Part shown: one piece after another, positions 32,801 to 44,800 of the stretch
Layout: the number at the start of each line of letters is the position of its first letter
Numbering within the stretch: position 1 is the first letter of the stretch
Assembly: GCA_030323885.1 (NCBI GenBank)
Contig: CM059190.1
Location: forward strand, 101,168,483 to 101,232,482
DNA length: 64,000 bases
Origin: Branchipolynoe longqiensis
Taxonomy: Eukaryota > Annelida > Polychaeta > Phyllodocida > Polynoidae
Reading direction: 5' to 3'
Notes under the pieces: generated by a model
Databases searched by the model: none
The model's input: the letters and a program-made list of their open reading frames with translations, nothing else
What the model was told of the DNA's origin: nothing
Translations under genes and position numbers: made by a program

Positions 32801-35800
32801 ATCTTAAACGTCTAGACATTAAAATTTGAGCTGGGGATGCTCCTACACCCTCCAATGATGTATTTCTATAGTTAAGAATTGCTATGTTAATATCAGTGCC
32901 ATCCCTCAAACATTTTTTTATCATGTACTTGAATGTTTGCACATAACGCTCACTTTGGCCGTTACTTTGCGCGTGCATTGGGTTCGTGAAGATTGACTCA
33001 AAGCCATAATATACTGCAAATTCACGAAATTCCTTGCTTGAAAATTGGGGACCATTGTCTGACACTACAAATCTCGGAATGCCATACCTACTAAATGTTT
33101 GTTTCAAAGCATTAATAATGGCCTTACTTGTAGTCTCTATCATTTCGATAACCTCTGGAAATTTGGAATAATAGTCAACTATTACCATGTAATTCTTATC
33201 CTGGACATGAAATAAATCTACTGCTACTTTGTTATACGGTAGATCGGTTATCATATGGCTCATTAATGGTTCTTTAGCTGGCATTTTTCGAAATTCCTGG
33301 CACACATGGCATCGTAATACTGTTTCTTCTAATGTCCCCATTAGCCCAGGCCAAAAAACTGTGTCCCTCGCTAATTGTTTGCTTTTGATTATTCCTAAAT
33401 GAGCCTCATGTAACTTAGCTAACATATCTGTCCGCATGGATTTTGGGATAACCATTTGTGATCCTCTGAATAGGATTCCCTCAGACATGGTCAGTTCATC
33501 CTTAAACCTAAAAAATGTTTGAACATCTGGGTCGAGAGTTTTGCCCTCCCTCGGCCATCCATGTGTCGACAAGTCGATAACCTTCTTTAATGTCGAATCC
33601 AACATTGTTTGCCGTTTAACGGCTTGTACCACGTCATGATCAATACCAATGCAAGCTATCGACATATCCTGATCGTATAGGTCATCTGGAGTTACACTCG
33701 CTGTATGGGCTCTCGATAGGGTATCTGCAAAGAATAATTCCGTCCCCTTTAAGTATTGTACTTCAATATTATAATTCTGCAATCGCATACGCATTCGTTG
33801 CATCCTTGCCGACAGAGAATGGATAGGCTTCATCATTATAGCAACCAAAGGCTTATGATCAGATATGACAGTTATTGCGTTACCATAAATATAATCATGA
33901 AATTTAATACAACCAAAGCAAATCGCCAACAATTCTTTTTCTATTACTGCATAACTGATTTGAGTTTTGTTTAATGCCTTTGAAGCCATTGCCACGGGTA
34001 GTTTGTTTTGGAATAAAGTAGCGCCTAATCCAAATTTGGACGCATCCACTTGTAGAACGATATGTTCCCTACTATTGAAGTACCTCAACACGGGTGCAGT
34101 AGTTAACAAACATTTTAACTTTTTGAATGCTTCTTCTTGTTCCGACTCCCAATGCCAAGCTATATCTTTTTTTAAGATTTGCCTTAATGGTTTTGTGATA
34201 TGTGCCATGTTAGGGATAAATTTATGCACATAACCCATCATCCCCAAGAAACGTTGCACTGCAGGTTTATCCGAGGGACTGGGCATATCGATAATTGCCT
34301 CTATTCTTTCCTGATTGGGCTTAATACCGTCTGACGTTATAACATGACCGACATAATTCACAGTTGTTTTACATATTTTCGACTTTTTCGGGTTCAGCTT
34401 CAGGTTTACTTGTGCTGCACGTTCTAGAACAGCTGCTAATCTTAAGTTATGTTCATCAAGTGTTGAACCATGTACCAAAATATCATCCGTGACCACATGG
34501 ACTCCAGGAAGATCCATAAGGATGTTATTCATCTCTTGGATGAAGATATCTCCTGCCGTTTTAATCCCGAACGGAAGACGGGTAAACCTGAACCTGCCCC
34601 ACGGGGTGTTAAATGTACATAATTGAGAGCTACAATGATCTAATTCAATCTGCCAGTACCCGCTGTTGGCATCAAGTACTGAAAAATATCGGGCACCATG
34701 CAGAGTAGCTACCACTTCCTCTACAGTCCTGACAGGATAGGGACCCCTTAAAATAGCTTTATTTAATTTTGTAGGGTCTAGACATATACGTAATTTTCCA
34801 GGTTTACGGACAATTGTGACTGAATTAACCCATGGAGTCGGTTCGTCCTGTTTTACTATAACTCCTAAGTCTAACATCCGTTTTAGTTCCACTTTTACGT
34901 CGTTTACAATTGCCAATGGCACTCGACATGGGGGGTCGATTACAGGACATATATTTTTGTCAATGAAAATCTTAGCATTAACCTTGATCAGACCTAGACC
35001 TCGAAAAACATTTGAGTATTGTCTTACCAATGTATCTGCGACAGTATCTCCATCTATGGCATTCACGACATCCAAACGTGCCAACAAGCCCAATTGGACA
35101 CACGATTGTTTTCCTAGTATGGCACAGCCGGCATCTGTGACTTGAAATTTCACTTCGTGGCCCTCGACATTCAGGGATACCTGTCCATGAGGCCGAATCC
35201 TATGTCCACCATACGTCACTAAGTGACATAGGGATGGAATTAAACACACGTTACTGATCTTATTGAACATTTTCAATGGTAAAATATTTGCCTCAGATCC
35301 TGTATCTAATTTAAATTGTATATCTTGGCCACCAACACAGAAAGTGGTGTACCACAAATCTTTGTTTTTAATATCACTCGTACACAAGGTGCCTACAAAT
35401 AGGTCACCATTCACCTCCTCCTCGGGACTGTTTACATCCTGGCGAGGAATGACGTCATCCGCCACATCAATTTCGTAAATAGCCGCGTTCCTCCCTGTGG
35501 GCTGTTGCATACGGCACATCCTTACGAAATGTCCAATTTTTCGACATCCTAAGCACTCTTTCCCCCTTGCTGGACATGTTCCTTTCGTGTGATTGTAGCC
35601 ACATTGGCCACATTTGTGAACAGCTCCTCGACTTGCTTGTTGATATTGACTTCGATCTGTTGATTGTCGTAACCAAGGAGATGTTCCTGCAGCCGACCGT
35701 TGCGCTCTTGCATACCCCGTTTTCACCGCGTCGACTTGATGTACGTCCCTCTGTTGCACTTGTGCCGATTTTATTTCGCTTAACCGACATAGTTGTATAC

Positions 35801-38800
35801 ATTCCTCCAACTTGAGATCCGGCAATTGTAACAACTTATTTCGCAATGTATCGTCATTAACACCGCACACGAGTCTATCGCACAGTAACGATGACTCCAA
35901 CTGTTCATAACAGCAGTACTGTATTCTGTGTTTTAGTTCTCTAATATACGAATCCATGTTCTGCCCTGATTGATTAAACGAATTGAATTCATATCGAATG
36001 ACAGTTATATTCGTTTTTCCTTCACAATACCGTGAAAATGCGTCGATTAGTGGACCAATCTTGTCCTTGTCTGTTCCTTCCAATGCTAACGTACGATGAA
36101 TCTTTTGCGCTTCTACACCCGCCACATGCAGAAAAACGCAGCACTGGATCCTTTCAGTTTTCGTCGATACACCTGCTGCTACAGCGTAAATTTCATATGC
36201 CTGTAGCCAACATCGCCAATTGACCGCCATCTTCTCGTCCAGGTTCAGATATCCTGGTGGTTTCAACCCGTGAAGCGCCATAGTTGCTCCTCAACATCTG
36301 ACACCATGTAAAGATGTATCGACACTCTGAGTTCTTGTATGTAACTGACTTTTATTGGTGATCGAACCTCATGACGTCACGCCGTGATATGCGGGGGCAT
36401 TCGGGTACTTACATATCTTACAGCTAACATGAACCATTTAATGCCACCATCCATACGGCGTGAGATACTTTGCGATGCCCCTGATAACCGGTGATAGCTA
36501 CCCGGTATTAGACAGTTAACACCACACGCCGCTAACACCGCTCCATGCATATGGCCTCAGAACAGTAGCTGCCATCATAGCATTAAACATGGAAATCTGC
36601 GCATTTGTGGCAGATCCCGTCAAGCCATTAATGCTCAGGTCCGGCTGGATCGTAGAATATGGCTGCTGGCATTATAGCATTAAACGCAGAACCCGGCGCA
36701 TTTGCGATGGATCCTGTCCAAACGATAACATACTCATAGGCACACCCAGAATGGCTGCTGCCATCATAGCATTAAAACCGGAAACCTGTGTATTTGCGGC
36801 GGATCTATATAGAAAAACTGTCACAATGCTTTGACTTTCAGATCTTTTGATATTTGTCTTATGTAATGCATGAGAGAAGTGCCTTATTAAGGCGTTTAAC
36901 CACTCAAATATTTGAATATTTTAAAAATTCAACAAGTATTTTTCACTTGATTCTTTGGACCTTCCAGTGAAATTATAATTTGAATGTTTGGATACCTTTG
37001 AAAATGTAACGAGGGTACCTACATTAGATAAGACAGAAGATCGGAAAGTCAAAAACTTTCAAATGTAGGCCTACATATCTCACTTAAATTTCGGAATATT
37101 TTAACAATTCAAAAAACATATTGCTTTTGGATCATTGGAGTTTCCGTGAAATTATAATTTGAATGTTTGAACTTGAACCCCTTTGGAAATTTAGGGAGGG
37201 TACCTACAATTGAAAATGTTGATGGGTGTGGCCCTAAGACCATGTTTAATCACCAGAGACCTACAATATCGGGCCTTGCTATACATTCACGGGTCATGTT
37301 GTATTTATTATATGACCATTTCTAGGAAGAAAGAATGCTAAAGATTCACTTTTTTTAGGTTAAAATTGCCTTTATTAGCTCCTTATACTTGAATTTTGCC
37401 TCCAAATGACTACTGGAGAAGTCGCAAAAATGGTGCGTGTCATATCGGTTCGGCGATAGCGGCGCCACCTGCAGATCGGCGGGTACCTAGCATTGGCCAT
37501 TGCCCACTACTTGTTGGATTGAAGAATTGATTAAATCATATAAATTAATACTCTAATAGACTAAAAGTCAAATCGCAGACATCCAATGGCTGCTGTCTTG
37601 GTGTTTAGAAAAAATTATTCTCTTCCAGTTCATCAACTCTATGCCAATATAGATCGATAAGCGCTTTCTACTCCTGGAACCAATCACCGAATGACTCCAG
37701 TTTGTTTATAGTTGATTCATACCAAAGCAGTTTTACTCAGATTTGAGACCAATCTACCCACGCCTTCCTCTGTATGTCGCATTTCCCATTTGGTGGTCCT
37801 GATATGATCTTAGATGTTGCTAGGAAAATGAGAAAGGGACAAGATGTTATTTGACCATCCAGTAATGTTCTACTAACAAGTAGCCTTCTCTGTTCCAGAA
37901 CTGCATAGCAGCTATTGCCAATCAGGACCATGTCAGTGCTAATGACCCCGAAGAGATTAAGACAAGTGAGTAGGCTGCCATAACCTTTAAAATAACTCAA
38001 ATTAAATGGTCGAATCAAACCAATGTCATAAATATTGATACTTGTCGCTTCCTAGCCTGGCGCTCGTCATTATTAGGATATGTCAAGGAGCAGTGGAATG
38101 AGGAAAACCAATCATCAGCGATTGAAATTACCCCTGCTTAATTAACTAATCTACCAAAAAAAATTACATATATATATATTTTGTTTAAATATTTTATCGC
38201 CTAAAGTAAGTGGTTAAAATTAGGACTTCATTTGTCAATTAATATTTATGTTATGGCATACTGAAGCCATTTACAATATGTCTGGCCTAACTATACTACA
38301 ACAATAATCAAATTAAAATACATGTATTTGCCAAAATGTGATTATTTTTTATGCGACCGTGACTTAATTTGATGAGTTATTTTAATTTTTATACAATCTT
38401 CGTTAACATTTTAGGTGTCGAATATTTGCCAAAATGTGATTTTGATGCTCAATCAATCAATAGTTCCGTCCTCTAGTCGAGGGTTGGATGCAATGGTTCT
38501 CCACTTGTCCCGATGGTGTGCTGTTCTGATAGACTGTGAATAATTCAAGCCTGTCCACTGTGAAATATTTGTAAACCATGATGTTCTTGGTCTCCCTCTC
38601 CCTCTGACGAATGATGTGGCCAAAATAAATAAGTTTCTTTGTCTGTATAGTGGCAAACAAGCTTTTCTTAGTTTTAATTTTTCTGAGAACTTCTTTGTTG
38701 GTGATCTTCTTTGTCCATGATATTTTCATCATCCTTCGATAAGTCCACATCTCAAATGCTGCTAAACGTTTGTACATTTTCTTAGAGATTGTCCATGTCT

Positions 38801-41800
38801 CAGCCCCATACATTAGAGTAGACCACACATAACACTGAAGAATACGCTTCCTTGTTTGTATTAATATCTTACTTGATGTTAACACTCTATGCATTTTGGA
38901 GAATGTTGTTCGGGCTATTGTTATCCTTCTTTTAACTTCTTCCTCACATCTCCCATCATTTGTAATCTTTTGTCCGAGATATATGAATTCGGATACTTGT
39001 TCTATGTTTGTGCCATCTATGGTTATATTGACATTTGGTTTATCTGTCTTTTTACTTATAACCATTGTTTTGGTCTTCCTGGCATTCATCTTCATGTTGA
39101 ATAGTATTCCAGCTTTATTGATTCTATTCACTATATCTTGTAGGTTTTTCTCACTGTCTGCTAGTATCACACTGTCATCGGCATATCTAAGATTGTTGAC
39201 GTTCATGCCACCTATTGTCACTCCCTTGCAATCTTCAATGTGTCTGAAAATCATCTCTGTGTACAGGTTAAATAGACATGGTGACAATACACACCCCTGT
39301 CAAACTCCTCGTTTAATCATAACTTCATCCGATAGGCCCTGCTCCATTTTTATAAATGCATGTTGTGTCCAGTATAAGTTCACAATTAGTTTAATGTCTT
39401 TGCCATTGACACCAATATCTTGTAAACATTTGATTAACAGTTCATGATTGACTCGGTCGAAGGCCTTCTCATAGTCAATAAAGCAGGCATAAACATCATG
39501 GTTCACTTCACAATAACGTTCACAAATCATTCTCATATTGAAAATCCCTTCACGTGTATCTCTTCCAGATATAAACCCACTTTGTACGTTACTGATTTGT
39601 TCTTCAATTTTCTGTCTGTTTCTCAGTAAAATTTGTCTCAGTAAAATTATTTTCAGGATCATCTTCAACATATGACTCATCAGGCTTAGTGTTCTGTACT
39701 CAGTACACAATGTTGGTTTTAGCTTCTTTGGGAGTCGTACAAATATGGATTCATTCATATTCAATGGTATAAATCCAGTCTCATAGATGTCATTTACTAG
39801 CTTATGAATGATTTGAATCCCCACTTCATCTAGTCCTTTTATCATTTCTGATGCTACCATGACTTAATTTGATAAAATATTTTAATTTTTATGCAACCTT
39901 TTTTAACATTTTAGGTGTGGAACAATCTATCCAGAAGTTCCTAGATGTGGCGAAACAACTCGAAAGCTTCTTCCTCCAGAAACGCTGTGTCTTGTCCATC
40001 TACAAGCCGGAACAAATTGTGAAAGAGGTAGGAATTGCTAAAGTACCTGCTTCCAGGGTTTGACATCTATTGCACATTGTATCTTTTTTTTCCCTTTTAT
40101 TTTTGCGATGGTGTATTTATGCTGCTCAAAACGGTTAAGTCTAATGCTTTGTTTTTGCCGCTAGACAGTAATAGTCTCGTGGTTCCCCTTGTTTCATTAC
40201 TTTCAGTTGTGTAGCTATCTACTGCATGCATTCCTTCTCTGTTTGTAAGCATTTACCGTATCGATTAAATTGGCTGCGGTATTGTATCAAATGAGGCTGT
40301 ACTATATGAGAATTTATTTGTGTGTAAGCATTTATGTGGTTATACATTTCATTTTAGAAATAGAAAATAGGCCATCGTTTGTCAGCCTATGGATCCTGCT
40401 AATATTAATTCAGGGTATAACAATAAGGGTTGCCAGGGGCACCTAGTTTACTCGGTCGGGTAGTGAAGTTCTCGGTGACCTGCCCAAACGGGCAAGTTGT
40501 TATTTTTCTGATCTGCCACAGCAGATTTTAGTTTCAATTGGCTGGCTTGGGCTTAGACCAGTAGTTTTGGCACTCGGGCAAGTAGAAAATTCTGTCACTT
40601 GCCCAAGTGGGGAAAATAGTTACTGTCCTACCCTGTAATTATGACATATATGTTAGTCTAGACAGTTTAGGTGTGCTGCTAAGTAGACCAGTATTGTCAG
40701 CCTAGACAGCTTGTGGATCTTGCAATGTAGGCCACTATTGTCAGCCTACACAACTTAGGGATGCACCGGATGCTGTCACAGAATCGGTAGAGTGCAGGCT
40801 TCCTGTGTGGAAGGTCGGAAGTTCGAATCCTGATGAAGTCAAGCCAATTGTTAAATATTCCGATATTCGGCAAGGGGGGAATGCTAATGTTCTATTACTG
40901 ATCGGTGTAAGTGACTAGGTGCATATATATATACTTTACCTCGGTACTACGCCTCAGACTACTCGTAGCCCAGGGAGAAGGAAGCACATCCGGGCCCAGC
41001 AATTAGCATAATCAGCTCACAGCAGGAGGACGTGTTGTGAGCAGCTGTGGCAGTTTTTCTACATTTACTACAAAACCAAACGGGTTAGTATCTTTCAAAC
41101 TCAATACGTCAGTTTAGTTCATGTTAGCATTCACATACAAAGTTTTCTGAAACTTTTCGATAAGATATTGCTGTTTTACAGCTTAGTTTCCATCGTAATT
41201 AACATGATCAATAGAACAATGTTTCCATTGTTCGGTTGTTAATTAAGCCGCCCGTTGGTGAACGGAGAGATGTTTCGCAGGAGCCAGTTGCATCATTGGG
41301 GATTCATTCCCTGGGTCTCAATAAGATTCCCCATTTGTGGTTCCGAGTCCTATAGCATTTTCTTCAACTTGTTGGCAAAAAAAGCCACAGGTGGGAGAAG
41401 TTTATAGGTACTTAGAGTGTGGGAGGGCACTGCTACACTGGTCCCTACTCTCATTTGGATTGGTTGGTTACCCATACCATCATCCTGCGACTGTCTGTGC
41501 GACCAGACGGGATGGCCGAATGAGTTAGTGCGTTCGTCTCCCATGTTGGTAGGTCTTGGAGTCGAACCCAGGTCGAGTCAAACCAATGACTTAAAAATTT
41601 ATACTTGTGGCTTCCTAGCCTGGCGCTCGGCATTATCAGGATAGGACAAGGACTGGTTGGCTCAGTGTCAGGATAATGTGACTGAGTGGGATATCAGCTC
41701 ATGGTGCTGGTGGCCTGGTCTTCCAGTGGGCCAGCACTATAAAGTAATCATGAGTGCACACTGTCACAAGTTGGTACCCGTCCTGATATGACCTTAGATG

Positions 41801-44800
41801 TTGCTAGGTTTTAAAACCACAACAAGCAAACAAAAACAAACAAAGTGACTGTCTGTTAGCCATACGCCTGCGTTAAAAATTGATTTAGCGCCATAAAGTA
41901 CACACCTAGTATGCAGTTCCAAGTGGGGAAAACACATGGAAACTGACAAAAAGAAATCGGCTGACGGCAACTCCAACCACTTAAAGAAGCTGGAGCAGGA
42001 TTTTCGCAATGGAAGAACCGGCCAACGAGGAGGCCGGTTTGGAACCAACTTCGGCTTCCAAGTCAGAGGAAGGGGGCAGAGGCAGTTGTTCGGCTGGAAC
42101 GATGGGAACAGGCCTTCAAGAGGGAGTTCAATGCTCAGAAGCCGTTCCCCTGCCCAGGGAACAGATAGAAGTGGCAACGCAGACAATAGAAACCGTAACA
42201 GTAAGCAATATCTTTCAAGCCGGTAACCTCAATAACTGTCTTTCGGAGTGGAATAAAGTTAAAGATAACTTAACTAGGCCATGAGTGCAATCACACCCAG
42301 ACCTGCCAGCACCACTATGTCTATTTACATCCCACTCAGGCACCACCAACCCATATATATATATATATATATGGATAACTGCTGTTTTCCTGAGGTACTA
42401 GCCTCGGATAGTCGTGGGTCAGGGAGGCTAGATGGACTAGAAATACACATGGATGAAGCTACATTTGATTTACAGACATTACTTAAATCAAATCGTACAG
42501 GGGACCCACTGTCCACAGTACACATTACTAGTTTTCCGGAAGATAACCGAATGTGTAGTTTCGGCCATTAGGGCTTTTTAAAATTTATTTTTTATTGAGT
42601 CTGTATTTATACTGTCCATAGCATATAAGCCTGGGTATTCAGGCTTGTTTTCAATGCTGGCCAGCTGTAGTGTTGGTGTTATCTTATCACACAGTAGCTG
42701 CATTTCAGTAGCAGATAGATAGTTGGTTAGTCTGGTTAGTAGTCTATGTTAATTTTTTTGGATTTTCTTGGCATATATGTGTTTTATTTTTTCTACTCTT
42801 ACTACTAGACTAGCCTACTCCTATTTACATATCATAGGCTTGTACGTGACATAACATGCCCCTTTGCAGTGCAGCCTAGTGGGGGTTTCCTAGCCTTATT
42901 TTACACAGATATTTTTTGTATGTTTTTAGGTCAGGAATTTGTTGTTCCCCTGCTGTTTGGGCATTCCACACCTTGGCAGCCATTTCCAGCGTGCTTCTCT
43001 CATGAGCTTTTATTTGGCTTTTGGTCTGCTTTAGTAGTGGCACATTATTTGCTCTAGTAGCCCTTTGTGGTTTTGTTAGGAGTTTATTGTCTTGACTATA
43101 GCTGTATGCTAATGTTTTCAGATGAATTATTATATGTCCAAGTCACTCGGAATCAGAAATTCCAACTACTAATCAGCCTTATATGGCCACATAAAGCGAT
43201 CTCGAGAGACACTCTCGCAAGGTGGACTATCAAGGTGCTTAAACAAGCAGGAGTCAACAGTGGATGCTATGCATCTCACTCAACGCGTGGAGCCATGGTC
43301 GACAAGACAAGACAAGACAATTAGGAATCTCAGTTAAGAGAATTCTTGCACGGGGTGGAAGACGGCTAGATTGTTTGCAAAACATTACAACAAATGACTG
43401 GAAAAGTCAAGCGGCGTGGTGACACGCCTACTCACCAACTAGAAGCAGGTGAGAAACAACATTAAATCGCCGTGAATATGGCCTATGCTGCCGACACGGC
43501 GTAAAGAAACCACCAATCAATCAATCATTAAATTATGTACTTATATATACATACTATGGTTAGAACATGAAAGGATTTTTTTGTTAAAAGGAGATTACGT
43601 AAAAATTCTCACTGGGCTACGAGTAGGCAGAGGCGTAGTACCGAGGTAAAATAGTATAGTTATAGGAATCTTAGTTGTGTACAGATGATGGATAACTGGT
43701 GTTTTCCTGAGGTGCTACCTTGGATAGTCGTTGGTCAGGGCCCACCCACCCTACCCACCAACCCTACCCACCCACCCTGCCCTACCATGGCAGGGTGGGT
43801 GGGTAGGGTTTTATTATGGGTTTTATTATTATGGAAGGGGCGACCTGCCGTCGCCCCTTCCATAATAAAATATTACGAAGAGACCTTACCTTTCGGAGTC
43901 CATGGCCCAGGTCCAATACTCACCCCCTTACGCAGAAGGCAAGCTGGCTCACGGCGCCAATGTAGTGGCCCACGGCCCTCCGACTCACAGTCACACACGG
44001 AAGAACACCAAGATTCAATTCAGTGTACGCTTCACCCTTGGTTTATTGAACCCTCTGCTCTTCACGGCGTCAGTAGTTGTCTGACCCGCCCCCTGACTCG
44101 CCAGATCCCACATCGACTCTATAGGTGTGTGTGTGGGGGGGGGGGGGGGGGGTCAGCCACACGCAGTAGAGGTCAGCCCAGTTGGGGTCTGACCGGTGGC
44201 TACCCGTGCCGCCACCTGGCGCAGTGCGTAGGTACTGCGCTGGTGCACGGCGTAGTCTCCGCTGCTACCGCATGGTAGTAGAGTTCATGTTCAGACTACT
44301 ACACTATCATCCTTCGCTAGAACCGAATTGAAAACACAATAAGTTTTTATCCTATTAAAGATTGCTGTACCCGGATGTGCTTCCTTCTCCCTGACCCACG
44401 ACTATCCGAGGCTAGTACCTCAGGAAAACAGCAGTTATCCATATATATATATATATGGGTTGGTGGTGCCTGAGTGGGATGTAAATAGACATAGTGGTGC
44501 TGGCATGTCTGGGTGTGATTGCACTCATGGCCTAGCCCTTCTGCTGGGGTAGGGGTCACCACACTCAAAAGGCAAGGTTGGTGGTGGCCAAGGGGCCATA
44601 CAGCTACTGGTGGTGGGCAGACCACTGGTATCAATGGAGACCAGGAATGCTGGATTCCTATTGGTGAGGCCAGGAATGCTCGATTCCCATTGGTGAGAGG
44701 AGGTGGTATGATACTCTACCACGAACCCATGTAACTATATAATAATAAACCAGAGGGCTGGACTCTCTTGCACTTTACTCTCTTCCTTTCTTTGTCTGTA

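Larger units (their letters stand above)
31657..36422 (-). mobile_element. Ty3/Gypsy LTR retrotransposon, complete-looking, 4766 bp
   Basis: Two 116-bp LTRs (31657-31772, 36307-36422) appear identical by eye. They begin TGTAAG and end TTTACA in element orientation. The 5-bp target duplication GCTAA is at 31652-31656 and 36423-36427. The primer binding site TGGTGTCAGATG directly follows the 5' LTR (36306-36295). A polypurine tract AAAAGGGGAAGA directly precedes the 3' LTR (31784-31773). A single unbroken gag-pol frame lies between. Matching LTRs plus an open frame imply a recent insertion. It sits antisense in MED28 intron 1. Confidence 0.95.
30081..36556. mobile_element. TIR transposon interrupted by a Gypsy element and a MITE
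   Basis: 30081-30107 (ggctatatgcatggggcggt...) and 36530-36556 (the complement of ggccatatgcatggagcggt...) match at 25 of 27 positions as inverted repeats. Subtracting the Gypsy element (31657-36427) leaves about 1.7 kb, most of it 185-bp repeats. No transposase frame. Target duplication not clear. Confidence 0.68.
40935..43650 (+). mobile_element. DIRS-like tyrosine-recombinase retrotransposon, decayed and internally deleted
   Basis: Inverted ends: 40935-40977 (tttacctcggtactacgcct...) is the complement of 43608-43650 with four mismatches. At 41936-42278 lies a basic R/G-rich frame ending [19 protein letters not shown], typical of the gag end / RT start of DIRS elements. At 42425-42570 is the N-terminal part of a tyrosine recombinase ([17 protein letters not shown]), and at 43128-43400 its catalytic part ([24 protein letters not shown]). 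A frameshift precedes [15 protein letters not shown] and RNase H are missing. The recombinase is split by a repeat (42571-43125) and the left half by a SINE. Confidence 0.75.
43685..44535. repeat. DIRS-end-related inverted block
   Basis: 43685-43740 (ggataactggtgttttcctg ... gtcgttggtcaggg) is inverted relative to 44395-44450. The - strand from 44450 continues cagggagaaggaagcacatc, exactly as at the left end of the DIRS-like element (40971). Contains the hairpins, a ~17-G run (about 44137-44152) and no domain. Confidence 0.55.
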
